Shown here piece after piece: positions 45,101 through 60,100 of a stretch of DNA of 64,000 bases (positions within the stretch are counted from its first letter, which is position 1; each line of letters opens with the position of its first letter). This DNA comes from Labia minor (lineage: Eukaryota > Arthropoda > Insecta > Dermaptera > Spongiphoridae). The DNA lies in the NCBI GenBank assembly GCA_963082975.1, contig OY720345.1:32310611-32374610 (forward strand), in the 5' to 3' direction. The notes under the pieces were generated by a model. The model saw nothing but the letters and a program-made list of their open reading frames with translations. It did not search any database and had not been told where the DNA came from. Made by a program: the position numbers and the translations under genes.

Positions 45101-48100
45101 GTTTGAGTTCGTAGAGTGAGACAGCGGCCCAACCAAGAATTCGTGGTAAAAACTCATTATAGGTGACATGTTGAAGACCAGCGACAACAATTCTCCGGGC
45201 GTGTTGATATATTTTTTCTTGATCCCAGTGAGGGTTGAGTTCACGAAGTCCATCGGCAATACGATTATGTTCACGAAGGTAAATAGTATGAATTACAGTA
45301 AGAGCAGGTTGTTCAGAGGCTCGACCATCCCCGCCGACAAAACATAAACCACTTGGGGCCTTACATTCTGGATGTTCACTGGTTTGTGGTAATAGTTCTT
45401 TGGCACCCTTTTGTGGAGAGATCGTGGCGTTCATTCGTCCACCGAAACCTAAAACAATTCGATAAGGAATTTTCCTAAATTGTATAAATTGTTTAAATAC
45501 TCCTTGTACTTTGACTGTTTCATCAATATTTTATAATTAATATTCCTAAAGCTTAGAATTATAATAATCAATTATTATATATTTAATATAATTTTAAAAT
45601 TGATCCACATATATTATTTTTTAAAAGACAATATTTATTATATTAAAATATAAATATATTTTTTGGTATGAATAATTTTAATTATTATAGAAGATAATGA
45701 GAATAAATACTTTTATTTATTATTATTATTATTAATCAAAAGAAAAAAGTGTAGGCATTGATTATATGTATATATTTTCTTTTAACAAACTAGTTTTGTG
45801 TTACTTTCTTATTTTGATCGACTTATTCTGATTCAAGTCACGAAATTGATTATACTTAATCATTGAATGAAATTATATTTTATGTTTCTCTTTTTTTATA
45901 TATGGTCGCATAATAAGATAATATTGAAAAATATCTACTTGAAAATTTATAACTATGTAATAAGTTGTTTAAATTTTAATTTATGAATATGTATATGAAT
46001 TTACAAGGCTCTAAAAATAGTACTCTAAACATTTTTAGATAATAAATATTAACTGAAAGTAAAAAAACAAATTAGAAAATGATTAACTAGTTAATAGAAT
46101 TCTTTTACGAGTAATTAGTTAATATAGATTAATATAAATTTGTATATTTATATTCTAACCTCTAAGATGACGAGCCATACAAAGATGTTCTCCATAAATT
46201 ACACTTCCATCAAGGAAGGCAGAATTTTGATTTAGTTGTTCTCTAGCACCCAAATGTAATTGGCCAGGCAACGAACGCATAAATGGTAAACAAAATCGTT
46301 CTCCTGATGTTTGATTAATAGCAGGGTAATAATGATCACCGGGTGGGAGTTCGATAGGCATGCATTCCGGATGAACTGTTCGGGCGGAGTCACAGGATCG
46401 ACAATCCGGAATGGAAGCAAAGAATCCTATAAACAAAAAAAAAATTCATTTAAAGTTCTTTTATAAATTAAACAATATATTTTTATATTACAGAAGTGTT
46501 AATAAAACAATAAATATATCTGGGAATTAGTTTACCTCGATGTTGGGGTGTGAATGTTAGATCGTGGTCTAAAAATTGAGCAAATTGCATTAACATGAGT
46601 GTATATCGGTTGTGGAGATTACTAATATCAGCGTGAATGGTAGTTGACACCAGCCGAGCAGAGGGTAATGGAGATCCTGTCGTTGAATGCAATCGTGGCC
46701 TGAGAAAATAAATAAATGATAAATATGCATTTAAAAGGGATAAATATATCTTTATACAAATTATACAAATTTCAATAAAATAAATATAAATAATAAATAT
46801 ATATATTATTTTTAATTCCAATAAATCACACTAAGTTCAGAAAATATTTGTCGTTACTTTAATTTTTCCAATGTGATTAGAGAATCAAACATTATTTTTA
46901 TAAATATTTTCCAAAAGATGTTTTATTCCACTTATTTCTGTTCTCGGATAGAAAAAAGATTCTGCATATATGAGTATGGTTATAAATGAGGGACAATCAA
47001 ATATAAAATGGATTTGTTTTTAATAAATTTATAGAAGAAGAAAATGAGAGCTAAATTTTTACAAGCTCTCCGAATTTCCTGAAAAACGGATTGGAAGTTT
47101 CTTTAAAAAAGAATAGGGACGTATCTCCAGCCAATTTCGTTCAAAGGACTCTTCTGCCTTGTAGAACCTTTCACTTTCTAGAGTTTCTTTTAATCACCCA
47201 CAAATACAGAGATATAAGTCAGCACTCTAAATAATTTACTCCATCACATTGTAAAGGTTCAAAAACTCGCTTACTGAAATCTAAGCGTTTTTATTTTTGG
47301 TTCTCATTTAGAAGGGGAGACACCAAGCAGAAATGGATTGCATATTTCCAGAGCTTATAACTATTTCATATGATGGTCACTGTCAAGGAGATTGCAAATT
47401 TGAGTTTCATACATTTTTTGTGATATAAATCTGAGATTTTGTCTTCCCCGAAATAAAGGTAGAGTCTTCTAATGATCTCTACGGTGATTAAAAAGTGATG
47501 CTCCATTTAATTTTGAACCTCTTGCTCACTCGTAGAAGTGGGTTTGAAGAAGTGTCAGGCAAGTCCCTACTTCAATAAATACTCATACAAACCCACTGAC
47601 TGCAGGAGAGAAATTCCGTTTTTTTCATTTAATTAATTATTTATATATTATTTTTATAAGTGCTATATTCTAAATACAAACCTATATGCCTATAAAGATA
47701 AAATATTTAGTAACCACTTTGAAAAATGTGGACCTTCAAATAGAACAAAAACAAAATATATACTAATATACTTCATATAATTATATTGTATATAATATTA
47801 ATATTTACTTTGCAACTCCATTTTCGTAGCCGGGAGGAAGAAGTCGAGCAAAGGGACTGAGACTCTTTCCTAATCCAGGATTTCGTAGATTATTACACCA
47901 CCCAGTGATTGTCCGGAATGGGGAGAGAGGGTCGCAATGACCCACATTGTCATTATCATCACACTCAGCGCCATCAGGGAGACCGACCGGCAGGTAGACG
48001 GAGACATCGATCTCGTGAAGTCCATTGGCCAAAGCATCAACAGCGTCAGGGCTGGCGAGTGCAGCTGCAGCTTCTGTGTCTGCATCCAGAAACGAGACCA

Positions 48101-51100
48101 CCTGACGACGACGACGCAAACCACGACGGTCTCTATATTAGAAAGAAAACAAAATAAAGTAATTTTTATTATATATATTCTTCTATACGTATAACCAATA
48201 AACATAAATATTAAATAGAATTTTTTTAAATACAAAAAGTTTAATAATATTACTATTATTTTTTGGGGATTAATTATATGTATATATATATATTCTAGGT
48301 TGTTCAATAATTTCGCGGAACGGAAATGAAGAAATCAATTTTTATTTGTAAAAATGACTTTATTTTTCAGCTTAGTTTCTTTTAACTTAAACTAACGGTC
48401 TTCTAATTTATGGATCCCTTGAGGGTAGTGGTTTTCCGGCAGCTCTACAAAATATTCCACTACGGCAGCTATTACCTCTTCGTTTGAAGAAAATCGTTTT
48501 CCACGGAGATATTGTTTGAGGTGAGGGAAGAACCAGGAGTCGTAGGAAGCAAAATCTGGCGAATAAACTGGATGTTGCAACAATTCGTACTTCAATTCAG
48601 TTATTTTAGCAATGGTTTTTGCGGCACCCATTTTGCACATAGTTTTTTGAAACCAAACACTCAAAATATTGTTCACTGTGCCCAATGAAATGCCTAAAGC
48701 CTCTGTTAAATCTCTTTCAGTTAATCGACGGTCTTCCAACACGGTATCTTGTATTTTTCCGATGATATTGACGAATAGATGGCTCTCCGCAAACTTATTG
48801 AACAACCTATATATAAATATAATTGATTCTTGATGCACTTGAGGGTACAAGTATGTCTTCTATCATAGATATATGAAATTATTTATATAATTAATTATTT
48901 TTAATTTTTTCTTTTTAATTATAATTGGTTAAAATTTAAAATAGAAAAGAGCTTCCTCTAATAAAATTTTCACCAAAATTGAATTTTGTACCTTTAGAAA
49001 ATTTAGAAAGTATTTACTATAATTAACAAATATATAAAAAATATATATCTATGTACCTATATATGATATGTATAATTATACTAAAAAAAGGCCCAAAAAT
49101 TTACTTTCACGTATCAAACTTTTTTTTTCTAAATAGATAAAATAATATATTATTGTCCAAGTAAATAATTTAACATAACGAAGGATTTTAAAGATTATAT
49201 TAAAATTTCTATTTAATTTCCTTTTAGAAAGAAAGAAAAAAGTGAGGAAGTAATTAAATGGAATGAAATATGATTTTTAAAAAGACAAAAGTGTTTAAAA
49301 GCTAGATTAAATGAAGAGCAAATAACAAAAGAAGTTGAAAATACGGAAGGAAAGAATATTAAATATTTGTTCAGGAATGTTTCAGGATCATCGTTTTATT
49401 TCAATAGTAATTCTATATAATTATATATATATATATGAATAATGTCATTGAAAAATAAAGTAATTTTTTTTTAATTCCGTAAGTGTTTAACTAAAATTAG
49501 GAATGAGTGAAATTAAAATCATATTAAAATGCATTAAATATAATGAGTTTAATTAAATTTTTCTCATATTCAACGAAAAATGAATTTATTTATTTTTTTA
49601 TTTTTATTTTTTTTTTTAAATAAAATAAATGTTATCCGTCCTTCAGCATCGTTTCTTTCCTATTATATTAATAAAATAATTATTTAAAGTGGCACTTTAA
49701 TTTTAATTCCCTTTCCAATGGAGATGTCACTTGATCATTTTGGCTTTGATGCAATTTCCCTATCATTTACTTAATTTCCTTTTTGTTTTGTTTTTTTTTC
49801 TTTTAAATCCAACCTTGTATTTATTTTCGTTCCGTGACCACCTCTAAGTGACAAGTGAAAAAAAAAGAAAAAAAATATTTTTCTATTCAATTATAAAATG
49901 ATAATCAGTCACTCGCCTTTGGATAGAAAAATCAAATAATTTTTAACTATCATTTCTATATATAGAAAGTAAAAGTCTATAATAGAGGATGATTAATGAC
50001 TAAGGACAAAATTAATGAATTAAAAATAGTATAAGAGATAGAGTAAAGGAAATAAAAATAAATAAATATAATTTTCTTTTTAGTAGAGATGATGAATAGA
50101 CAACAAAAAATTTAAATAAAATAAAATAAAAAATGTAATTAAAAAGATTTCTGAATGAATTATGGATATTAATTTGAAATTATCAGAAATTTTTTTGTAC
50201 ATTTATTATATATATAAAACCCACCCCAGTTCCTCCCTCTATTAGAATATATTTTTTTAATTGATTAACTTTTATAGCCACTATAATTAATTACATATAT
50301 AAATATATATATTTAATATTAAAATATAAAAACTACTAAAATAATCATATAAAAATAGTTACTTTGTTTTTTATTAATTTATTTATTTGTTATTATTAAT
50401 AACATTAGTAGAAAGGCAAGGAAGGCAATACTAAACGATCAAACATATAGATATTGTAAAGAAATATAATTGAAGCAGATATTTTGAATAGTTGCATTTA
50501 ATTCAGGATTCGTTTAGAATTAAAAACAACATATAAAATAATTAATTAATATATAACTAGCAACTAATATATCAGAAATAAAGATGAAAAAATATAAATA
50601 ATTATCACAAAAATATGAAAATATTATGAAATTATTTTAAAATTAGTTAAATGTTCACATTATTGATTGATTTTAGTCTTTGATAAAATATTGAACGATA
50701 TATAATATTTATTATAATTTTTCTGCTTTAACATTATTCTTTATTTCTAATCTTTAATTATATAATTTATTATTGAATTTGAAAATCTAGAAAAATTTAA
50801 ATACATAGATTCTGTACTCACACGAAGGATAATAAAATTCTAGAAGAATTTAAATCGAGGTTGAAATCAGGTAACGCCTATTATCATCCAGTAAAGGGGC
50901 AGTAATCTCGTCAAAATTATTATAAAAGGGGATTAAAATTAAAATATATAAAACAATTATTTTTCCTGTTGGGTTATATAGCTGTAAGGCATTGATAATG
51001 TAGGAAGGGACTTGAGAGAGATGGGAGAGGGTAGGAGTTGGATGGTTGTGACTCAGGATAGGAACACTTGGAGAAATGTGGTTGCTGCAGCCAAGAACTT

Positions 51101-54100
51101 CCAAGTTCCGTAGAGCCACAGAGATAGATAGTTAGATTATAGAATTTATAATGAAATGGTTATTATGAAGTAGTTTTGATTGAATGAGTGAATCATCAAG
51201 AAAAATGAATGTAATAGTATTTTTTCCTTATTATTTAAAATAATTATGTTTTATTTTCTATTTGATATTTTTAAATAAATAATAATAAATATTTAAATAA
51301 ATAATACCTAATATTTTAAAAAATTAAATAAATAAATAAATTTGCAAAATTTCAATCTGTTTTTTTTTCTATAAATATTAAAATTATTTACAATTTCTTT
51401 TAGAACCCGTCAGGTAAAGAGAAATTGCGGAAGGTGAGATCGTTTAATTAATTATAGGTTAATTAATATCGATAGATATGAAACGCAAATGGTGAATAAT
51501 AATCGATTATGTTTTTTTAATATTCTTATGCTGTTATTTAAGCGTTAATCATATAAATATTTTAATAGCACTTAATATCTGTATTTATTATTCTAAGTGG
51601 CAAAATATTCAAATTGCTTTGATAAAATTTCTATTTTTTTTTTTATTATTATTAATTTATTGAAATGGATTAATTCGAAATCAAAGGTGAAGTGCAGCTT
51701 TAGAAAAGAAAAAAAAGCAATATTTCTCAGCTTCTGGATGAATGGTTCACATCAGATAATATTTATTATTTACTTTTTTTCTCAGTCACATGATTTGTAT
51801 CATCTTTATCAAGATAATTCATTTAAATAATTATTTTATTTCACATTATTTAATAATTAAATCTCATTTTTTTTAATTCACTAAAAAATCACTGAAGTGC
51901 GAACCACCCCTTATATTATCATATAAATGATTTTATTAAATATGTTGATTTTAATTATATATTAAATTATAGGAGTATTATATTAGTAATATTTATATTG
52001 ATATTTATAATATCCGATAATTAGGAAAATATATTTCTACAATTTATATTATAATATATATACTTGTACATATTAAATAAATCTTATTTTTTTTTTATTT
52101 TTTTTTAATTTTTAAAAAAAATAAATAATTGTTATAATGAAATCATATTTTAAACATCTCTCTATATATAATATTCACACTGATGAATGTGAAAAAAATG
52201 TCTTTTCTAAATATATGAATTATAATACACAGAGGCGGATTAAACGCCGGGCGGACCGGGCGGACGCCCGGGGCCCACCAGCCCGAGGGGCCCACCTAAA
52301 CCTAAATAAAAATATTTCCTTAAAAAAAATTTAAAAAAACTGTTGAGTTTATGGATAATCGGAGTTTAAATAAAACAAGTTATTCTTGATACAGATCTTT
52401 ATTGAACAACAGATCTTTATTCGGTCGTGTTTGAACCCCGACTAACTTAAGAAAAAATAATCAATTTTGGGTCTCGGCGTCCACAGTAAAAATTATGTAT
52501 TTTTTACATAAGTATTATATATGTAAGTATAAAACAGCCTAAATTATAATATAAACAAAATTTGTCTTTCAATTATAATTGTAAATAACAGAGGGCCCAT
52601 TTCAATTTTACCGCCCGGGGCCCCCAATCAATTTAATCCGCCACTGATAATACGGGATAGGACAACTTAACTTGCTGATTTAGTGAGTTAATAAAACAGA
52701 CATGGATGATTCCTAGACATTAAACATTATATGGATGTGAGGCATGGTCTATGACCTTAGGTGACGAGAGTAGATTTAGAGTATTTGAGAATAGGATTCT
52801 GCGAAGCATTTATGGGCCAAAGAAAGATGAGGTCACCGGGGAATGGCGAAGATTGCATCTCCAGATATAGTTAGAATTATAAAATCGAGAAGGCTACGGT
52901 GGGCAGGACACGTGGCTAGAATGGGAGAAGATAGAATGGCAAAAAATATATTGGTAGGGAGACCGATTGTTAAACGTCCTTTTGGAAGACCAAGGACACG
53001 CTGGGTGGATAATGTGTGAAAGGATGTGAGAAAGATGGGAGAGGATAGGGACTGGAAGGTTGTGGTTCAGAATAGGAATACTTGGAGGGGTGTGGTTGCT
53101 GCGGCCAAGAACTTTCGATTTCCGTAGAGTCACAGAGATAGATAGAATAAAACAGAATTGGTTATAGTTATTGATTTATTTCTTTTCGTAAATTTTATTT
53201 TCAAGTTGTTTTAAATATTGTATCGGAAATATGACGCACTTTATTAGCAAGGGACTGATTTTTTCGATTTTTAAAACTATGACAGACTCATTCCAACATA
53301 ACAATCAACAAAATATGCGCTTCTGGAGTGATGCTAATTCCAGAGAACTTCATCAGAGACCACTTTATTGCGAACGTATCACTACGAGGTGTGCTTTGTC
53401 GTGGTTAGAAAATTTTGGTCCTTATTTTTTATTTTGAAGAAAATGACATTACAGTTACTGTTACTAGAGCTCGATATGTGCACATTTTCCAAAACTTTCT
53501 TCTCCCAAATCTTAATGAAAGAGATTTAAGTGATATTTGGTTTCAGCGATAAGGATTTTGAGGAAACACTTCCCTGATCGACTAATCTCTATGAGAGGTG
53601 ATCGCATTAAAAAATATAAATATTTAATATAATTAATTCATTAGATTCATAACAATGAGAATGGCAGTCATCGATAATAGAATGAAAAATATGATTTATA
53701 ATTTATAAGTATATCGAAAATATAGGATATATTCAAATACTCGAGAGAGTAAAATTAACTTTAATATTATATAACGGTATATATATTACTATTCAATTGG
53801 GTACTTATGCTACTTTTATTACCGCATGCCAAGAAGCGAAACGGTGAGCGTTCACTCTTACTTTTCATTTAGTAATATATAAATATATATATTAATTAAT
53901 CTTTTAAACATCTCAACACCTCATTAAATGTTTCATTATATATATTTTATATTAGAATTATTTTTTTAAGACTAATTCAATTTTTAAATTGAGGAAAAAG
54001 ATATAAATGTTATTAATTTTAAATAATTTAAAATTGCATTTTTGTATTAAGTAGATAATTATCAGTCTCAGTTACGGACATTCAATATTATTTTAATTAA

Positions 54101-57100
54101 TGATTTAAAAAAATTAATTAAATAAATATATTTTGGTACTTTAACATTTCAATCGAAAAAACATTTTAAGTTCTTTGATAGTAAAGTATTTATAGACCCG
54201 ATTCACTTTCAGTATGCGTTTTTCCACCGAACTTCACGTTTCAAGCCATTCTGATTCCGAAAAAGTGGTTTTCTCGTTGATATATGTGTTTGTGAACAAA
54301 ATTACAGTTCAACGTTAAAATCAGATCATAACCAAGTTTTATATTTAAGTTTCTATTGGGTTAGATGTTCACTTAAATACAATTATTAATAAACAAATAA
54401 ATAAATATCAAAAAATGAAAAAGCCATAATTCCTAAAATTTTAAAAACATAGAAAATTTTATATACATAAAATAATTTATAAAGAATTTTATTCTACAAA
54501 AATTTTGACAAAAAAAAAATAAAGAAATGATATTTGTTTTGTTCTTTTCAATCGAAAAAACAGTGCATGTTCTTTGAAAGATATTGCCAATTATATCCTC
54601 CCAATTCAATTCCACACGACTTTTGCTTATTAAACTTTGTTTTAAATCTGACTCCACTTTTCATTTTAATTTAATTTTCTATCATAATTTGATTCCTTTT
54701 ATTAATGGTTTTTAATGTCCTCTTTACATTTTAATCAAATTTAAAAATATTGTTTTTTAATTATTTTAAAATTTAAATAATATTAATAATTTTTATTTTC
54801 AATTAAAGTACTTATTGAAAATATTTTACTATTTACACTAACAAATAAAATTTTATAATTTTTCTTTATTTTTATTTATATTTTTACTATCTCACCAGAG
54901 AAAGTATTGCTATCACGAAAATATTCGATGACGAGATTTTGATGTTTTTACACGTTTTGAAGGTTCCTGAGTCATTTTCACTAACTGAGAAAAAAAGTGT
55001 GTGTAGAACGGTTTGAACTAGAAATATAAAATTTAATACACGGGCATTATTCAAAATTCGTAGTTTGATATCAACTTTTGAGAAATATAGCTCAATCGGA
55101 AGAGGGTCATTACCTACCACGTTTTCATTTTTTTTCCTCTAAACTGACCGTAAAAATAAAGATATATGTTTGATAGTTTTTCACATGATTAAAAATTGTA
55201 TAAAACTGATATATATATAGAATTTCAGCTTGATTAAATCGCTGAAAGTACCGGAATTAATTTTTTAACACATTGACTGCTAATCACACGCCAGCACGTG
55301 ACGTGGTGTAATCAACAAAAAGGCAAACACGAACTGGATTAATAAATATTATTTATAATTATAATTTATAATTTATATATAATTAATTAAATTTTATATA
55401 AATATAATATATGTGTGTTAATTTATCCAATTCAAATTTGCGAGATAGTCGAGTGGAGACACTCCAGATTTTTTATTATATTTATTATTAAAAAATAAAA
55501 TTATAATTATTTAACTACTGTACCACATATATTGATTGAAAAGTTATATGGGTGGCTATCATATATAAACGAGTGGTTTTTTTTATCTTAAGCTAAGGAT
55601 TAATTAAAATGAATAATTAATTTTTAAAAAATAAAGTATTGTTAAATAAATCAATTAATTTCACAAAGAAAGAAAAAAAGAAAGAGAGAGAAAGAGATGT
55701 GTTACCGTGAGAGTTGATTAAGCAGCTCGAGAGAGGCAAATTCGTAGACAAGCGAGTAGTTGGCGATGGCCAGGGCTTGTTTGTTCGCTTTGGAGAAAGC
55801 GGCTGCAGTGCCAATCGGAGATTTCGGATCCACGCCACCATCTAAAAATAAAAATAAAAAGGAGTTAGTTACTAAAATTAATTAATCGCTATCTCAATTT
55901 AAAGATGATGAAATATCGATTTCAATTTGTCAAAAGAGCGAACAGACAGACAGAGAGACAGACGCCAAGTGAAGTTAAGAAAAACGTTTTAAAAATAAAA
56001 AAACAAATTTATACCACTAAAACCCACTCATTCTATTCCGATTTTTAAAAATTAAAAAAAAAACACAAACAATTTTTATAGAAAAATATCGTATTTTATA
56101 AAAGTTCCTTTATATAGTGTTATATAATCATCTTCATAATGCACGGAAGGTCCATTTCTTTATTTCTATTGTTCTTGAGTAAATAATTTCATTTTGAGAA
56201 TTTCCAAGAACAATTGATATTGTTAAAATAAATAGGAAGTATATAAGATATTATATATTGTGGAATTAATTAATTAAAATTAATTTTTGAATTATTTTTT
56301 TTTTATAAATAGTAAAAAACAAAAATTTTGTAATAAATATTAAACAAATTTTAATTGAAGTCTATTAAATATGTAATGGTAGAATAAATATATATTAATT
56401 TAAACATAAAACAATAACAGAGAGAGAGAGAGAGATTTTGAATTATAACAGTAAAAATAGAGAATATATTTATATTCCTATATAAATCTTAAAAACCATC
56501 ATAGTTTTTGACCGCAGCAACTATATTCTTCAAGACGTCCCTATCCTGAGCTACCTCCCAACTTCCTCGCATCCCTTATTATCTCGTCCATGGAATAATA
56601 CACGTATATAATATTATTTATATATAAAGAAAGTCATATTGATAGTAATCAATCAATAGTAAAAATATAAATATAAAAAAACTTTTATAAAATAACGTTT
56701 TCTATAAGCCTGACAAAGTTTATGGATTGGTCCATATACAACGAAAAACGTTGGGCGCATTTATTTTTATTTATTTATATGAAACATCAAGTCAAATTTT
56801 TGTAATAATAAAAATTTTATTAAACACATATACTGACAGATTTTTTTATTATGCAATAAAATTGTTAGATTAAGAGCTAAGAAATTAATATTTTATATTT
56901 TTCCATGTAAAATATACTTATATCAAAGTATGTAACAAATTTTAAAAGAATAATTAAATTTACATATTATCAATCAAAGTCATATAAGTTTATATATTTC
57001 TTCCATACCTTCTAGGGATCCATTAAAATATCTATAAAAATTTTCAAAAGTCTATCTCAATTTAAATTTTGATTTCAATTTGTCATAAGAGCGAACAGAC

Positions 57101-60100
57101 AGAGAGACAGACATGAAGTGAAATTGATAAAAACTTTATAAAAAGACTATTTATATTAAATATGATACTTATTTATAAATACATTGATTGTCTTTATAAT
57201 CTTCCAAGTGAAAGAAAAACAAATGTACTTTCTATTACACTTTTTAAGATATTAAAAGTACCAAATAAAGCAACCTAATGATACAAACTGGTTCCAATTG
57301 TTTGTAATCTTCTCATCTTTGTTAAACTTTAAAATAAATATTTATAATGATTTATTAAATATTCAGTTAAAATTTAATTGTTGAGAAATAGATATCTATT
57401 ATTTATTTAAAATGGATAGATTTAATCTAATAAGATTTAATTTTTAAATTAGTATTTAATTCAAATAATGTATCATTGTTAATTAATCTAATTAAGCTAT
57501 TTAAATTGTGTATTAAATATAATCATTCTATACGGTCTCAATTTTTGATAAATTCTCTATTATTTTTTTTATTTATTATCAAGATAAAGGTTTGAGAGGA
57601 TGTACTGATCACAGAACACCGTTACCCCACTTATGCGGCAACCGACTTGATAGGAGTTATCATTTCCTAGGATATACAAAAGTCAGAGGTTTTTTTATTT
57701 TCTAAGGTAACTTTAATCATACATTTAATATTTATATGTACTATTTATCTAAAACGAATATTTATATTAAAAAAGGATAATTAAATAAGAATTCAAAAAA
57801 AGAACTTTTAATAAATAATTATTTTTCTAGACAACTCAACTGTAATTCCATCCGAGAATTCATTATTATTTATTTATTTATTTTTTGTTAGAAGATTAAA
57901 AAGGTTTCTTCCTACTTCCAGTTTATGATATAATCAAGTATTACTTACGGACTGTCCAGAATTGATACTCGCGCTCTCTTCGTTTACGCATTTCCTCTTC
58001 AGCAGTTTTCACAGCCTGCATAACCATTTCATCCGGAAGTTGAGGAATCGGTTCAGGTGCTCTCCAGGCGGAGGCTACATCTGGAAGGGGGTGCAGGTCG
58101 CAAGGTAATCGGGCATTCCTACAATACAAAAATAATAAGCATACAAGTACTATTGTATATATAATAATTAAAAACATTATATTAAAAATAATCATGATTA
58201 TATTAATTAAATATAGTATTATTTATAGTAATTTCAAGTTGGTTTTTAATTAATTATTTATTAAGAATTTCTAGTGAAGATAATTAGTACCTTTAAAGAT
58301 CATAAATTTCTCATCCAGGATATATATAAGTTACCTTTTTGAAATACTAATTATATATTATTTATGTTATTTAAAAATTACTATAGAAAGGGAGAGTGAA
58401 GTAGGGGTGCAATAATTAATCCCTATAATAGCAATATAATTGTCGTAGGAAAATGGCAATTTTAGCAAACATTTGCCTAGACAAAAGTCATTTGGCTAAA
58501 TCTTTGTTGGCCAAATAGCTTTAACTATTACAGAAGCCAATTACGAAATTATTCAAAACAATTTGTTATTCTTTATTATATATTTATCTAACGTCAGTGC
58601 AGTTTTGAGTTGTAAATGTCAAAATAAAAATCCGTTTGATATAAATAAAATAAATAAGTTATAAAATCCGAAGACTTACCAAATGGTGAAATATTTATCT
58701 CAGGAAATATTAGATAATGTACCCATTGTCATTGAAGAAACATTACCAAGTACACCAAATGATATAATTTTTTCAAAAATATTAGAAAAAACTGATTGTG
58801 AAAATGGTATTAATTTTTATTGCTGTGTTTGCGGTAAAGCCTTTACGGATTAATACCTTCTTTTTTACCATACCATTTTTATTAATATTTTTGGAAAATT
58901 TATATTATTTGCAAGCTTAACATGCAATAAAAACGTCCATTTAATTTGTGGTGAACCAAAAAAAGATTGTTATGAACAAATAATTTGTTAGAATTGTATC
59001 CGTGAAGAGGACATTATAAGAAATCGAGTAAAATCATAGGGAGGGCAATTAAAAGCGGCCGAATTAATGAAAAATAAAAGTAATGTTATTTGCCCAACAT
59101 TGATTTAGCCAAATGGCTTTTGTCTAGGCCAGTGATTCTCAACCAATATGCCGCGGTACTTTTGTGTGACGCGAGATTTTTAAAATGTGCCGCCAAATTT
59201 TACAAATGTAAAGTTCAAATTAAGAAAAAGTACTTAATTATTTTTTATGTATGCAAAAAAAAGGTAAAATGTTTTTGCGATCAGACTCTTAAACATTTCC
59301 GACTTTTTTTCAATTTTTTCAATAAGGTAAATAAGTAAATAACTTTTACACTTATCTTTTTCTTTGCGTGCCGCCAAATTTTTAATCCGTTAAAAGTGTA
59401 AAAAAAAAATTGACAAACACTGGTCTAGGCAAATGGTATTTCCCTAGTCAAATTTAAATGAAATAATAGTTGAAGCTATTTGGCCAGTCAAATGGCTTTT
59501 GCCTAGGCAAATGCTATTTTCCTAAAATTGTCATTTGCCTATGATACATTCATATATATATTGGTTGTATAGTATTACAATCTCGAAAACTATTAGAGAT
59601 ATAAAAACGCATTATGGACACATATTTAAATAGAAATAATAAATTATTTATCATTACTTAAAAAAATTAATTAAATAAATAAAAGCAATATGGTTGAAAT
59701 TAAAAAAAAATTTCTTTCAATTGACCAAATAAAAATTTAGGTATCTGTTTAAAATAAAAAAGTTGAAAAAACTTAAAATGAACAGCCTGAACGGTATTTA
59801 CCTAACTATTTTCAAATATTTACTAGATTTAAAATGAATATTATATTTTTTAAAAAAAAGTAATATTTATATGTATATAATAAATATATTATTATTTTTA
59901 TTTTATGCTCTTCATTATTAATATTGGCCAAAGTTCACTTTATGCTGCATAGGGACATTGCTGAAACTTGTGCAATGGTTTTTGAATAAAAGAACCTAAA
60001 ATAGCAAATAGTCAAATTTTACAGAAAACACTTAATAAAATGATTTAAAATGCAATTTCTGTGTTAAATAAAATTTGACCCAAAATATAAGCACAAGGTC

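Noticed and set aside
47909-48194. Two plus-strand ORFs opposite a peroxidase exon
   Set aside because: Antisense shadows of the exon encoding GWCNNL and LPPGYENG, which is in frame with its neighbours.
54887-55120. 77-codon minus-strand ORF as a gene
   Set aside because: Lies wholly in repeat family A and is broken in the other copies.
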